Shown: in pieces, positions 9,222-18,614 of the stretch
Layout of the letters: each line of letters opens with the position of its first letter
Numbering within the stretch: the stretch's first letter is position 1
Assembly (NCBI RefSeq): GCF_028553725.1
Contig: NZ_CP067128.1
Span: 1 to 64,000, forward strand
Origin: Paracoccus alcaliphilus
GTDB lineage: Bacteria > Pseudomonadota > Alphaproteobacteria > Rhodobacterales > Rhodobacteraceae
Length of the DNA: 64,000 nt
Reading direction: 5' to 3'
Made by a program: the position numbers and the translations under genes
The notes under the pieces: model-generated
Seen by the model: only the letters and a program-made list of their open reading frames with translations
The model's database searches: none
What the model was told of the DNA's origin: nothing

Positions 9222-9266
9222 AAAATTTCTCCGTGATTTCGGTCACGCCCCGTGGTGGCGCATGGC

Positions 9267-9290
9267 GGGCCGACCCCAAGGGGCAGGCCC
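9267..9290 (-). terminator. Stem-loop between dctP and the dadA-like gene
   Basis: Compound hairpin: GGGCC pairs with GGCCC and CCCC with GGGG, separated by short mismatches (9267-9271, 9274-9277, 9280-9283, 9286-9290). There is no strong U tract. It may act as a partial terminator or RNA stabiliser that raises expression of the binding protein over downstream enzymes. Confidence 0.4.
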
Positions 9291-9304
9291 TTTGGTGTTG
9301 TACC

Positions 9305-10309
9305 TCAGCCTTCGACGGCGCGTATCTTTTCGATTAGTGACTTGAACTTTTCGCCACGCTCCTCCGCAAAGTTGTCCTGCACGGTCAAGGCACGTTCGAT
9401 GAACGGCGCGCGGTCCGGTGAATGTAACGTCATGCCGCCTTCGTCGCGCAGCCAAGCGCGCACTTCGTCTTCGCCGCTCTGGATGATCTCGGCCTGATAG
9501 GCGCTGGCCTCGGCGGCGGCGCGCATCACAGCTTCTTTCTGAGCGTCATCCAGCTTTGCCATCGTCTGGTCGCTCATGAACAGCGGAACGAATGCGGCGA
9601 TGTGATCGAGGCGCACCAGATGCTCAGCGAACTCATAGAACTTCATATCGCGGATCGTGACGAGTCCGTTGTCGGTGGCATCGATTGCGCCGGTCTGCAA
9701 CGCCGTGGGCACTTCGGACCAAGCCATGGCGACCGGCTGTGCGCCAAAGGCAGCGGCCGTGTCGATCATCACTTGGTTCTGCGGCACGCGGAACTTGAGG
9801 CCCGACATCTGGCCGATCTCATCGACCGGCTGCTTGACGCTGAACACTTCGCGGAAGAATACGCCGCCATAGGCCAGCAGATTGACACCGGTTGCCTGCC
9901 GCAGGCCTTCGGCGAATTCCACACCGACTGGCCCTTCGAGAACCGCCTTCATGTGCTCGGGGCTGCGGAAGATATAGGGCAGCACGAACACGTCGATCAG
10001 CGGATAGTTCGACGACAGGTTGTTCGACGACACCAAAAACGCATCGACGTTGCCCAGCTGCATCGCGCTGAACGCTGTTTCTTCGTTGCCGATCTGGCCG
10101 CAGCAGCGCAGTTTCACCTCGACGCTGCCTTCGCTGTATTCTTCGGCCAGTTCCTTGAACTTGACCGCAAGGATGCCAAGCTTGGATTCCGGTGGCGTTT
10201 CCCAGCCCAGGTTGATCGTTACATCTGCGGCCATCACGGGCAGAGTCATCATGCCCAGCATGACACCTGCGGCTGGCTGGATCATCTTTTTCAGTAGCTT
10301 GTGTAGCAT
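9305..10309 (-). CDS. dctP: TRAP transporter solute-binding protein (DctP family)
   Basis: Periplasmic receptor of a TRAP importer, 334 residues. A signal peptide covers about residues 1-27 (positively charged start, hydrophobic core, VMAA before the mature DVTINLGWE). The family-typical GLKFRVPQNQV region lies mid-protein; its arginine normally binds a substrate carboxylate, so the ligand probably has a carboxyl group. The ribosome site AGGAG is seven bases before the ATG. It follows dctM in the operon, an order different from the common P-Q-M. Confidence 0.9.
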   Translation of the reverse strand: MLHKLLKKMIQPAAGVMLGMMTLPVMAADVTINLGWETPPESKLGILAVKFKELAEEYSEGSVEVKLRCCGQIGNEETAFSAMQLGNVDAFLVSSNNLSSNYPLIDVFVLPYIFRSPEHMKAVLEGPVGVEFAEGLRQATGVNLLAYGGVFFREVFSVKQPVDEIGQMSGLKFRVPQNQVMIDTAAAFGAQPVAMAWSEVPTALQTGAIDATDNGLVTIRDMKFYEFAEHLVRLDHIAAFVPLFMSDQTMAKLDDAQKEAVMRAAAEASAYQAEIIQSGEDEVRAWLRDEGGMTLHSPDRAPFIERALTVQDNFAEERGEKFKSLIEKIRAVEG

Positions 10310-10353
10310 TTCTGGCTCCTGTTGGTTTTGATTTATTGGTCTGGTGGTGGTGA

Positions 10354-11640
10354 TTACCGGCTTTCGCCGAACACGAGGTCCGGCAGGAAAAGTACAAGTT
10401 CCGGCCAGAGGGTGACGATGACAAGCCCGGCGATATAGGCCCAGAAGAACGGGACTACGGCGAGCGAGATCGACTCAAGGCTGACGTTGCCAATGCGCTG
10501 TGCGACATAGAGGTTGCCGCCAACCGGAGGCGTCAGGAAACCAATTTCAGCGGTGATGATCGTGAACACACCAAAGAAGATCGGGTCGATGCCAAGGCTG
10601 ATCGCCACCGGTAGAAGTACCGGCGTGAAGATGACGATCTGGGCCAGAGAATCCATGAATGTGCCGATAATGATGTAAAAGACGGCCACGATTGTAAGGA
10701 ATATCAGCGGATTGTTTCCCATTGATGTTAGGAGGCCAAGCACCAAATCGGGCATGTCGTAGAGTGCGATGATGTGCCCCAGCGTCAGGGTGGGCGCCAG
10801 AAGGATCAGCATGCCGGTCATCAGGGTGGTGAACCTGAGCGCGCCCAGGAACTGGCTCCATTTCAGCTCCCGATAGACCACCGCCTCGACGAACAGGGCG
10901 TAAAGCACGGCGACGCCCGCGGCTTCGGTAGGGGTGAAGACGCCGGAATAGATGCCGCCCAGAATAAGGATCGGCGCACCCAGAGCCCACTTCCCCTCTT
11001 TCACCACGCGGGCAAAGACGGTCCACTGGAACGGCGCGGTTTCACGCGGTGCCTCTTTGCGTGCTAAGAAATACACAACGACCATCAGCAGTAGCGCCAG
11101 CGTAAGCCCCGGAATGACCCCTGCCAGAAAGAGCCGCGGGATGGACTGCGACGCAACCAGCCCATAGATGATCATCATGTTGCTGGGCGGGATCATAGCG
11201 CCCAGTGCGCCAGCCGATGCCGCGACAGCCGACGCAAAGCGCGGCGAATAGCCGTCTTCGATCATCCGTGGGATCGTTACCGATCCGACAGCGGCGGTTG
11301 TTGCCATACCCGAGCCCGAGATGGCACCGAAAATCGCGCAGGCAATGACCGTGACGTAGCCCAGATTGCCCTTTTGCGAGGTCATCATGCTCTGGGCGAC
11401 GTTGATCAGTCGCGCCGCAGTATGGCCGCGCTCCATAATCGAGCCTGCAAGGATGAACAGGGGCAGGGCCAGCAACGGAAAAGGTTGCAGGGCGACGACC
11501 GAGGATTGCGCCAGCGAATTGCCAGGGATGTCCAGCAACCACAGCCCGACGACGGCTGTAACGCCAAGCACAACAAAGACCGGGACCCCTATAAGAAGCG
11601 TTCCGATGAACACTGCTGTGATGATCAATGGGTCGCTCAT
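10354..11640 (-). CDS. dctM: TRAP transporter large permease (DctM family)
   Basis: The 428-residue large membrane subunit of the TRAP importer, with about twelve hydrophobic segments. Its start overlaps the dctQ stop as ATGA. Typical DctM features include AISGSGMATTAAVGSVTIPRM and the IIGTFMDSLAQIVIFTPVLLP segment near the C-terminal half. It couples substrate uptake to the sodium gradient. The neighbouring amine dehydrogenases suggest an amino acid or opine as substrate. Confidence 0.92.
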   Translation of the reverse strand: MSDPLIITAVFIGTLLIGVPVFVVLGVTAVVGLWLLDIPGNSLAQSSVVALQPFPLLALPLFILAGSIMERGHTAARLINVAQSMMTSQKGNLGYVTVIACAIFGAISGSGMATTAAVGSVTIPRMIEDGYSPRFASAVAASAGALGAMIPPSNMMIIYGLVASQSIPRLFLAGVIPGLTLALLLMVVVYFLARKEAPRETAPFQWTVFARVVKEGKWALGAPILILGGIYSGVFTPTEAAGVAVLYALFVEAVVYRELKWSQFLGALRFTTLMTGMLILLAPTLTLGHIIALYDMPDLVLGLLTSMGNNPLIFLTIVAVFYIIIGTFMDSLAQIVIFTPVLLPVAISLGIDPIFFGVFTIITAEIGFLTPPVGGNLYVAQRIGNVSLESISLAVVPFFWAYIAGLVIVTLWPELVLFLPDLVFGESR

Positions 11641-12170
11641 GCGTCTGCCTCATGTTCGCGTGCCGGCAGGCCGATGCAGCCGCCGCGAAACCACAGGACG
11701 TAAACCTGGATGACGCGAACGCTCATAAGCACATAGGCAATAAGAATGATGGAATGGAGCCACTCCTGTTCGATCCCGAGCGAGACAGAGGCGTTGACGA
11801 AGCTGAAAAGGCGGATCAAATAGTCGGACGCATAGATGATCATCAGGATGTTGAACCCCATCCACAAAACATCGCCCAGCATGATGGACGCCAGCCCGAA
11901 GCCGCGGGGCAGTTTCTGCACCAGCAGAAGCATTCTGATGTGGAAATGGTGTCGGATGCCGACGATCGCGCCCAGATAGACCGCCCAGACCATGCTGTAG
12001 GCTGCGACCTCTTCGGTCCAGTGAACGCCTAGGTCATAAAAATAACGGCTGAACACCTGAAGCAGCACACAAAAGGTCATCAACACGATCAGAGCGCAGG
12101 CGATCGACTCTTCGGCATAGAGATCAAAGAACCTGACCACGCGGCTGCGATGGAATTGGCTTTGGGTCAT
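11637..12170 (-). CDS. dctQ: TRAP transporter small permease (DctQ family)
   Basis: The 177-residue small membrane subunit with four hydrophobic segments. The VFSRYFYDLGVHWTEEVAAY segment (R-Y and W-T-E-E) is the DctQ signature. I prefer the ATG at 12170; a longer frame from 12275 would read through a LacI-type operator and lacks family similarity. It is the first gene of the leftward operon, divergent from the LacI regulator. Confidence 0.85.
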   Translation of the reverse strand: MTQSQFHRSRVVRFFDLYAEESIACALIVLMTFCVLLQVFSRYFYDLGVHWTEEVAAYSMVWAVYLGAIVGIRHHFHIRMLLLVQKLPRGFGLASIMLGDVLWMGFNILMIIYASDYLIRLFSFVNASVSLGIEQEWLHSIILIAYVLMSVRVIQVYVLWFRGGCIGLPAREHEADA

Positions 12171-12247
12171 GCGAAGCTCATCAGGGTCGATGCCTCCGGT
12201 ACTGTAGCACTGCAAGCTGTGTGATTTTGGCTCATTACGATCCCATT

Positions 12248-12263
12248 TTGGAAACGGTTTCAC
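12248..12263. promoter_or_regulatory. LacI-family operator-like site upstream of dctQ
   Basis: TTGGAAACGGTTTCAC matches the general LacI/GalR/CcpA operator pattern TGNAANCGNWWNCA at every fixed position. It lies in the dctQ-lacI intergenic region. Together with the site at 12335 it is the likely target of the divergent LacI regulator. Confidence 0.6.
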
Positions 12264-12334
12264 GAAGAAACTCATGCTTTTCAGTGCTCGTCAACAGAAT
12301 TCATAGAGTCCTCTGGTGTAGAATCGACATTTTT

Positions 12335-12350
12335 ATGGTAACGCTTACAT
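12335..12350. promoter_or_regulatory. Second LacI-type operator-like site
   Basis: ATGGTAACGCTTACAT has the arms GTAA and TTAC around a central CG, close to the GTAAGCGCTTAC type of LacI-family operator but one base short. It lies 32 bases before the lacI start. Confidence 0.45.
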
Positions 12351-12381
12351 AATTGGGCGTTGGTTGCAAACTGCGGCGTAC

Positions 12382-13431
12382 ATGACCAAGATCAGGCTCG
12401 AAGCAGCATTAGGACAGGCAGTGAGCGTACCAACAATCGGAGATGTGGCCGCCCTGGCCGGTGTTTCGTCAGCGACCGTTTCAAGGGTTCTGAACAGCCC
12501 CAGTCAGGTTGGAAAGGAACGCAGGGCGCGGGTCGAAGCCGCGATACAGCAGTTGAATTTCGTACCACTCGCCGCTGCGCAAACGTTAAAATCCGGGCGT
12601 TCTATGACCGTGGGCGCGATCTTTCCGCGTCTCGACAGCATCCTGTTCGGCAGCATTCTGAACCAGCTTCAGACCCGGTTCGACCAGGCAGGCTATACCC
12701 TGATCACCATGACCACTGTCTATAACGCCGCGACCGAGCCGCTTCGGGTGCGCCAGTTGATTGCGCGCGGCGTCGATGCCCTGATTCTGCTGGGCGGCAT
12801 GCATTCCCCCGAAACCGACGCCCTGATCAACGAATACCAGGTGCCACGGATGAATCTTTGGTCTTGGCTTGATGATTGCCCGTCGGCGCAGATCGGATTT
12901 TGCCTGCGCCGCGCAGCAAGCATGGCCGCCGATCATGTTTGCGCTCTGGGGCACAAACGAGTCGGGGTCATCTCGGCGCACCCTGAAACGAATGACATGG
13001 CGCTGAAATGCCGGTTGGGCATCAACGATTCGCTGGTCAAATGGCAGGTCGAGGTTGACGAAGACCTGTTCGTGGCAAGCAATTATAGCGTCGAGGACGG
13101 GTCATTTGCGTTTTCGTCGCTGATAAGTCAGCCCGATCCGCCAACCGCGATCCTGTGTACCTCGGATATCTTTGCCGCCGGGGCCATGCGTGAGGCGCGC
13201 CGTATGGGCCTGAACGTGCCGCGCGATATTTCGATCACCGGTTTCGACGATTCAGATTTCGCCAAGATCACCAATCCTGGCCTTACCTCGATCCGGACCG
13301 AGCAGGCGATCATCGGAACACGCTGTGCCGAATCGATTCTGGGCCATCTGACCGAAAGCAAGAAACTGGTCTCGCTCGAACTGGGAGCCGAACTGATCGT
13401 GCGTGAAAGCACCGCACCGCCGAACCGATAG
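12382..13431 (+). CDS. LacI-family transcriptional regulator of the TRAP/amine dehydrogenase operon
   Basis: A 349-residue repressor. The N-terminal helix-turn-helix is classical (TIGDVAALAGVSSATVSRVLN, residues about 18-38), followed by the hinge VPLAAAQTLKSGRS and a periplasmic-binding-protein-like sensor domain (FAAGAMREARRMGLNVPRDI, ITGFDDSDFAKITNPGLTSI). The ATG at 12382 is preferred; a TTG at 12364 in frame is possible and neither has a clear ribosome site. Divergent position and the two operator-like sites point to control of dctQ and downstream genes. The inducer is unknown. Confidence 0.88.
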   Translation: MTKIRLEAALGQAVSVPTIGDVAALAGVSSATVSRVLNSPSQVGKERRARVEAAIQQLNFVPLAAAQTLKSGRSMTVGAIFPRLDSILFGSILNQLQTRFDQAGYTLITMTTVYNAATEPLRVRQLIARGVDALILLGGMHSPETDALINEYQVPRMNLWSWLDDCPSAQIGFCLRRAASMAADHVCALGHKRVGVISAHPETNDMALKCRLGINDSLVKWQVEVDEDLFVASNYSVEDGSFAFSSLISQPDPPTAILCTSDIFAAGAMREARRMGLNVPRDISITGFDDSDFAKITNPGLTSIRTEQAIIGTRCAESILGHLTESKKLVSLELGAELIVRESTAPPNR

Positions 13432-13479
13432 GCTCAGCCTCAATCAGCACAGGGCCTGACGAACGACGGACGATCAGGT

Positions 13480-13926
13480 TTACATCGTCATGACGCGCTT
13501 GACCGGTGTGGTGGGGACGTGATCGACCGGCAGGGTCGGGCCGATAGGCCCAAGAACTGGCGGTGACTGGGTGCTTCCATCCAGGACACTGATGCTGTTG
13601 CGGGAGATCGAGCGCCGTGAAGATTTGGCAGGCTGTCTTGCCACTTGCATAGAAGTCGCGCGTGCTCCGTCCAAGGTGCAGCACAGCCTCGAGGAGATCA
13701 TCCGGTTTCGGATCCTGATAATTGCGGCAGGCTATGAGGATGCCAATGATGCCGGCACCCGAAAACAGGGCCAAGGCCAGCAGCAGGGCGAGGGCAAGCC
13801 GATTGATCACGGCGCTTGATCCTGCCGCTTGCGCTCGATGAGACCGATCAGGCTGCCCATCAGGATGAGCTGGCCTTGCTGGAAGGCGCGAGCCATGCCG
13901 CGCAAGTAGCCGTTGTTGTCACCAAG
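13480..13926 (-). pseudogene. Remnant of a small two-gene segment, possibly conjugation-related
   Basis: Two leftward frames overlap as CCGTGATC. The first is only a C-terminal tail ending at 13807 (GYLRGMARAFQQGQLILMGS, then a basic end). The second starts at a GTG at 13810 with a hydrophobic segment (LALALLLALALFSGAGIIGI) and a cysteine, like a small lipoprotein or entry-exclusion protein. Its sensible C-terminus (TLPVDHVPTTPVKRVMTM, ending at 13480) lies in another frame, so a frameshift seems to lie near 13590. I cannot name either product; tight coupling and size recall accessory genes of type IV transfer operons. Confidence 0.3.
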
Positions 13927-14046
13927 TTAAAATGTCGCTTCATGAGCCATTTAGAAATGTCAGCAAGGCTCAACAATGCCGGTGTGGATCGGGATATGCG
14001 AGGTCGTCCAAAAGCCAGCGATCATGCTCCAGGCCGGATTGTTCTA

Positions 14047-14750
14047 GGCTCAGGACTCATAGCCAATAAATGACGAGCGCCGCGAGTGCGATGGCGGAGA
14101 GGAAGACCTTTGGGCATCTGTCGTATCGGGTCGCCACACGTCGCCAATCCTTGAGCCTGCCGAACATGATCTCGATGCGATTGCGCCGTTTGTAGCGTCG
14201 CTTGTCGTATTTCACGGGCGTCTTGCGCTGCTTTCGGCCGGGGATGCAGGCGCGTATCCCTTTGTCTTTCAACGCGTCTCTGAACCAGTCGGCGTCATAG
14301 CCCCGGTCCCCGAGCAGCCATTCCACGTTTGGCAAGCTACCCAGCAAAGCCCGTGCGCCGATGTAGTCGCTGACCTGCCCGGCGGTGACGAAAAGATTGA
14401 GTGGGCGTCCCTGACTGTCACAGACGGCGTGCAGCTTGGTGTTCATGCCGCCCTTCGTTCGGCCAATCAGGCGTCCACGCCCCCCTTTTTCGCGGCCATG
14501 CTGGTCGCGGTTCGGTGGGCTTTGAGATAAGTCGCGTCGATCATGACCGTCTTTTCCTCGCCGTGATCGGCTGCCAGGCCAGCCATCATCTGCGCAAAGA
14601 TGCCCTTGTCGCTCCACCGCTTCCATCGGTTGTAGAGCGTCTTGTGGGGGCCGTATTCCGCAGGCGCATCGCGCCAACGCAACCCATTGCGATTGATGAA
14701 GATAATCCCGCTCAAGACACGCCGATCATCGACGCGGGGTTTGCCGTGGG
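14047..14750 (-). mobile_element. IS427-group element copy 2, truncated
   Basis: Reverse-oriented copy of the element at 3647. Its right end is intact (GGCTCAGGACTCAT read inward from 14047, preceded by TA). It stops at the GGG at 14750 next to an IS903-group element, so the first 128 bases are missing, including the left inverted repeat and the start of orfA. The orfA and orfB remnants match copies 1 and 3 and carry the same alanine (YLKAH) as copy 3. It should not move alone. Confidence 0.88.
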
Positions 14751-15804
14751 CATTGTTGCAGAAGTCACGGTCCTGGGGGGGATTCCGTCTACGAACCCCT
14801 GCTGTTAGGCTTCTTGTATGACTAAGCCTGAGCCTGCCCGCTACCGCACGACGAACTGGAAGAGCTATAACGAAGCGCTGAAGCGACGAGGCTCCCTTTT
14901 GATCTGGCTGGACAAGGATATGGTCTGGCGAGCTGCGAAAGCCGGTCGTCATGGCCGACCGCCGGTATTCAGCGATGCTGCGATCCAATTCTGTTTGATG
15001 GTGAAGGTGCTGTTCGGGTTGGCGCTGAGACAAACGACCGGGATGGTGGCGAGCATCCTGTCGATGGCCGGTCTCGACTGGCCGGTGCCGGACTTCTCCA
15101 CCCTGAGCCGCCGCCAGAAACGCATCACGGTGCAGATCACGCAGCGCCGTGCGCCCGGGCCGCTGAACCTGCTGGTCGATAGCACCGGGATCAAGTTCCT
15201 GGGTGACGGTGAATGGCTGGCGCGCAAGCATGGCACACAGCGCCGACGCCAATATCGCAAGATTCATCTGGCGATGGACACCGACACCGGTGACATTCGG
15301 GCCGTAGAATTCACCTCGAGCGACAAGGGCGACAGTCCCGTTCTGCCCCAGCTGCTGGATCAGATACCGCCCGATGAGCAGATCGGCACCGTGACCGGGG
15401 ACGGCGCATTTGACACGCGCCGCTGCCACACCGCAATCTTGGAGCGCGGTGGCACGGCGGTCATACCCATCCGCAAGAATGGGCGACGATGGCGGGAAGA
15501 TTGCCCTGCCGCTGCCGTTCGCAACGAGATCCTCCGTGCCACACAACGCCTGGGCCGAAACATCTGGAAGCGTTGGACCGGCTATCACGTCCGAAGTCGG
15601 ATCGAGGCGAAGATGAGATGCCTGAAGGCCTTCGGTGAGAGGATCGCATCACGCGACCCGGACCGTCAAACCGCTGAAATCCACATCCGTGTGGCGCTGA
15701 TAAACCGGTTCAACGCCCTCGGCCAAGCCGAGATCGAACGCGTGGCATGAGGCGAACGGGGAAAGGGGGATCCTCAATCCCTTGATGACTTCTGCAACAA
15801 TGCC
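14749..15804 (+). mobile_element. IS5-family (IS903 group) insertion sequence
   Basis: A 1056-bp element with perfect 19-bp terminal inverted repeats: GGCATTGTTGCAGAAGTCA at 14749-14767 and its complement at 15786-15804. It holds one transposase gene. The 9-bp flanks do not match (TTTGCCGTG on the left, GATGCAAGG on the right), so sequence next to it was deleted or rearranged after insertion. That explains the truncated IS427 copy on the left and the truncated LysR gene on the right. Confidence 0.9.
14818..15750 (+). CDS. IS5-family transposase, IS903 group
   Basis: A 310-residue DDE transposase. Catalytic motifs are LLVDSTGIKFLGDGEW, VTGDGAFDTRRCH and YHVRSRIEAKMRCLKAFGER (D, D, E), with the aspartates and glutamate in the usual spacing. 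The ATG is 69 bases from the left end of the element. It appears complete. Confidence 0.92.
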   Translation: MTKPEPARYRTTNWKSYNEALKRRGSLLIWLDKDMVWRAAKAGRHGRPPVFSDAAIQFCLMVKVLFGLALRQTTGMVASILSMAGLDWPVPDFSTLSRRQKRITVQITQRRAPGPLNLLVDSTGIKFLGDGEWLARKHGTQRRRQYRKIHLAMDTDTGDIRAVEFTSSDKGDSPVLPQLLDQIPPDEQIGTVTGDGAFDTRRCHTAILERGGTAVIPIRKNGRRWREDCPAAAVRNEILRATQRLGRNIWKRWTGYHVRSRIEAKMRCLKAFGERIASRDPDRQTAEIHIRVALINRFNALGQAEIERVA

Positions 15805-15903
15805 GATGCAAGGTATCTGGCGTCTCTGTCCCATTGAGATTTGCGGTTTTGGACCTGCGGCTGATCGGCGATTTTTCTTCTGAAGTTTCAGAAGGGTTTT
15901 GGA

Positions 15904-16362
15904 ATGGCGGATGGCGGGGACGGATTTGTCGGGCGTTGCGAGGTTGTAGAGCCTCGTCGGAGGAACCGGCGCTGGCCTGACGATGTGAAGGCTCGGATTG
16001 TCGCGGAGAGCCTGCAACCCGGTGTTCGGGTTGCGGATGTGGCGCGGCGTCATGACATGCAGCCCCACCATCTTTCGGAATGGCGTAGCCGTGCGCGGCG
16101 CGGATTGCTGGCTCTGCCGGCCGATTTCATGGCGCAGCCCGAGTTGCCCCGCTCCATTTCCCCGGAGCCGTTTTTTGTGCCGCTGGCGGTTGACGATCCT
16201 TCTGATCGGCAAGCCGGGAAGGCCGTGCCTGTGGCGCCTGATCGGCACAGGCACGGGATCCTGACCGTGGAAATCGGCGCCGGCATCGTGCTGCGTGTTC
16301 CCGGTGATGTCGCAGTGGAGCGTGCCGCCGCGCTGGTGCGGGCGTTGCGGGGAGAGGCATGA
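15904..16362 (+). CDS. tnpA: IS66 accessory protein TnpA
   Basis: A 152-residue helix-turn-helix protein of the IS66 OrfA type (RRWPDDVKARIVAESLQPG, VADVARRHDMQPHHLSEW). It overlaps tnpB by four bases. It probably binds the ends of the element. Confidence 0.88.
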   Translation: MADGGDGFVGRCEVVEPRRRNRRWPDDVKARIVAESLQPGVRVADVARRHDMQPHHLSEWRSRARRGLLALPADFMAQPELPRSISPEPFFVPLAVDDPSDRQAGKAVPVAPDRHRHGILTVEIGAGIVLRVPGDVAVERAAALVRALRGEA

Positions 16363-16712
16363 TCGTTGCGGGCGCGCGGCAGCCGATCCTGATCGCGACG
16401 AAGCCGGTGGACTTCCGCTGCGGGCACCAGGCCCTGGCGCTGATGGTTCAGACCGAGTTGAAGCTCGACCCGCATTCCGGGGTGACGGTGATCTTCCGCT
16501 CGAAACGCGGGGACAGGTTGAAGATCCTGGTGTGGGACGGCACCGGAATGGTGCTGACCTACAAGGTTCTGGAACACGGCAGCTTCGCCTGGCCCAAGGT
16601 CCAGGACGGGGTGATGCGGCTGTCGCGGGCGCAGGCGGAAGCTCTGTTCGAGGGTCTGGACTGGCGGCGGACGGTTGCGCGGCGCGTGGCGGCGCCGATT
16701 GCGGCGGGGTAA
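16359..16712 (+). CDS. tnpB: IS66 accessory protein TnpB
   Basis: A 117-residue IS66 Orf2 protein (IATKPVDFRCGHQALALMVQ, FRSKRGDRLKILVWDGTGMV, KVLEHGSFAWP). Required with TnpA and TnpC for IS66 transposition. Complete. Confidence 0.92.
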   Translation: MIVAGARQPILIATKPVDFRCGHQALALMVQTELKLDPHSGVTVIFRSKRGDRLKILVWDGTGMVLTYKVLEHGSFAWPKVQDGVMRLSRAQAEALFEGLDWRRTVARRVAAPIAAG

Positions 16713-16775
16713 TCAGACGGGTATATTTTGCCTTGTTTTACTGGGATTTCTGGTCCGGATCGGGTAGGAAGGCGC

Positions 16776-18437
16776 ATGTCGCAGCCCTTCGATCTCAGCC
16801 TGTTCCCGGACCTGCCTCCCGAGGTGAGGAAGGCTTTTGCGGCGATGCAGTTCGAGCTTTCGGTCGAACGGGCAGCCCGCCATCACGAGCAGGCGGTGGT
16901 GGCCGAGAAGGAAGCCTTCATCACCGAACTGAAGGCGCTGATCGAGAAGCTGGAAGGCCAGGTCCGGGATTACCGGCGCACGAAGTTCGGACCGAAATCG
17001 GAAAAGATGGACCCGGCGCAACTGGCACTGGCGCTGGAAGATCTGGAAACGGCCATTGCCGAGACCCAGGCACAGATCGCGGACGTCGAGGACAGGATCG
17101 CGGCCAGCGAACCAGAGCCCGCGAAGCGCAAGCCGCGGGCGCCCCGCAAGGCACGGGCATTGCCCGAGAGCCTGCCGCGCGTCGAGCGGGTGGTCGAGCC
17201 CGACAGCATCGTCTGCCCCTGCGGTTGCGGGGACATGGTCCGGATCGGCGAGGACCGGAGCGAACGGCTGGATTACATCCCGGCACGTTATCAGGTGATC
17301 GCCACGGTGCGCCCCCGTTATGCCTGCCCCAAGGGGCGAGCCGGTGTGGTGCAGGCCAAGGCACCCGCGCATCTTCTGGAGGGCAGTTGGCCGACCGAGG
17401 CACTGCTGGCGCAGATCGCCGTTTCCAAGCATTCCGAGCATATGCCGCTGAACCGGCAGGCCGTGGTGATGGCGCGGCACGGGCTGCCGATCGAGCGCTC
17501 GGTGCTGGCCGACTGGATGGGCCGGACCGGTGCCCTGATCGCGCCCGTGGTCGACCACATGGCCAGGCGGCTGATGGCGGAAAGCACGCGGCTCTATGTC
17601 GATGAAACCACCGCCCCGGTGCTCGATCCAGGGCGTGGCACGACGAAAACCGGCTACCTCTGGGCCGTTTTACGGGACGACCGGGGTTGGGGCGGCACCG
17701 CTCCGCCCGGCGTGGTGTTCCACTACCGGCCCGGGCGTAAGGGCGAATATGCCGCTGAAATCCTTGCTGGCTTCGATGGCACGATCCAGGTTGATGCCTA
17801 TGGTGCCTATACCCATCTCGCCACGCCAAAACGCACCGGCGGCGCTCCCTTGCGGTTGGCCTTTTGTTGGGCGCACGGCCGACGCAAGCTGATCAAGGCC
17901 AAGCCGAAGAAAGGCTCACCGATCATCGATGAGGCGCTCCTGCGCATTGCTGCGCTCTACAAGGTCGAGGATGCCATCCGCGGAAGCGATCCGGAACATC
18001 GACGGGCCGTCCGGCAGGAACTGTCCCGCCCCCTGGTCGACGCGTTCTTTACCTGGCTGAAGGCACAGGCTGCCCGGGTCTCGCGAAAATCCGACCTTGG
18101 TGAGGCCATGGCCTATATGCTGAAGCGCCAAGACGGCTTCCGGCTGTTCCTTGATGACGGCCGCGTCGACATCGACTCCAACCTGGTCGAGAATGCCATC
18201 CGAAGCCCGGCCATGAACCGCCGCAACGCATTGTTTGCCGGCCATGACGAGGGCGGACGCAACTGGGCTCGCTTCGCCAGCCTCATCGGCACATGCAAGA
18301 TGAATGGCGTCGAGCCCTATGCCTACCTGCGCGATCTCTTCACGCGCCTGGCCAACGGCCACCTGGAAAAAGACATCGACGCCCTGATGCCCTGGGCATA
18401 TGCCCAAGCGGCGAAACCAGCCGGGATGAGCTCATAA
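16776..18437 (+). CDS. tnpC: IS66 transposase TnpC
   Basis: A 553-residue IS66 transposase. A coiled-coil-like N-terminus (about 20-75) is followed by a zinc-binding stretch with CPCGCGDM and by the DDE core (STRLYVDETTAPVLDPG, IQVDAYGAYTHL, NLVENAIRSPAMNRRNALFA). Start chosen at the ATG at 16776 behind the ribosome site AGGAAGG. Complete. Confidence 0.92.
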   Translation: MSQPFDLSLFPDLPPEVRKAFAAMQFELSVERAARHHEQAVVAEKEAFITELKALIEKLEGQVRDYRRTKFGPKSEKMDPAQLALALEDLETAIAETQAQIADVEDRIAASEPEPAKRKPRAPRKARALPESLPRVERVVEPDSIVCPCGCGDMVRIGEDRSERLDYIPARYQVIATVRPRYACPKGRAGVVQAKAPAHLLEGSWPTEALLAQIAVSKHSEHMPLNRQAVVMARHGLPIERSVLADWMGRTGALIAPVVDHMARRLMAESTRLYVDETTAPVLDPGRGTTKTGYLWAVLRDDRGWGGTAPPGVVFHYRPGRKGEYAAEILAGFDGTIQVDAYGAYTHLATPKRTGGAPLRLAFCWAHGRRKLIKAKPKKGSPIIDEALLRIAALYKVEDAIRGSDPEHRRAVRQELSRPLVDAFFTWLKAQAARVSRKSDLGEAMAYMLKRQDGFRLFLDDGRVDIDSNLVENAIRSPAMNRRNALFAGHDEGGRNWARFASLIGTCKMNGVEPYAYLRDLFTRLANGHLEKDIDALMPWAYAQAAKPAGMSS

Positions 18438-18614
18438 AGGACTCTTTTCTGAGCTACGAACGGGCATCAGCTCTGTCCGGCACCCCGCGGCGCAAGCCTG
18501 AAATCAATGGGGCGCAGCCGCCGCATACGATGCAAGGGGATCATCACTGCGCTGGAACATACTGTTGAGAAGACGCGCGCGGCGCATAATGGCCGTAAGC
18601 GCGACGTTGCGGCC

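Larger units (their letters stand above)
15813..18528 (+). mobile_element. IS66-family insertion sequence A
   Basis: A 2716-bp element carrying tnpA, tnpB and tnpC. Its ends, GTATCTGGCG on the left and GTATGCGGCG read inward on the right, belong to longer imperfect inverted repeats that include CCCATTGA. It is flanked by the exact 8-bp target duplication GATGCAAG (15805-15812 and 18529-18536), as expected for IS66. It inserted right beside the IS903-group element. Confidence 0.93.

Noticed and set aside
12171..12275. N-terminal extension of DctQ
   Set aside because: It would contain a LacI-type operator and adds residues not seen in DctQ proteins.
14467..15588. Long leftward open frame through the IS junction
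   Set aside because: It is the antisense shadow of the IS903-group transposase fused to the truncated IS427 orfA; no ribosome site or independent similarity in its first part.
14740..15813. Target duplication of the IS903-group element
   Set aside because: The 9-bp flanks differ completely, so a recombined or deleted border is assumed.
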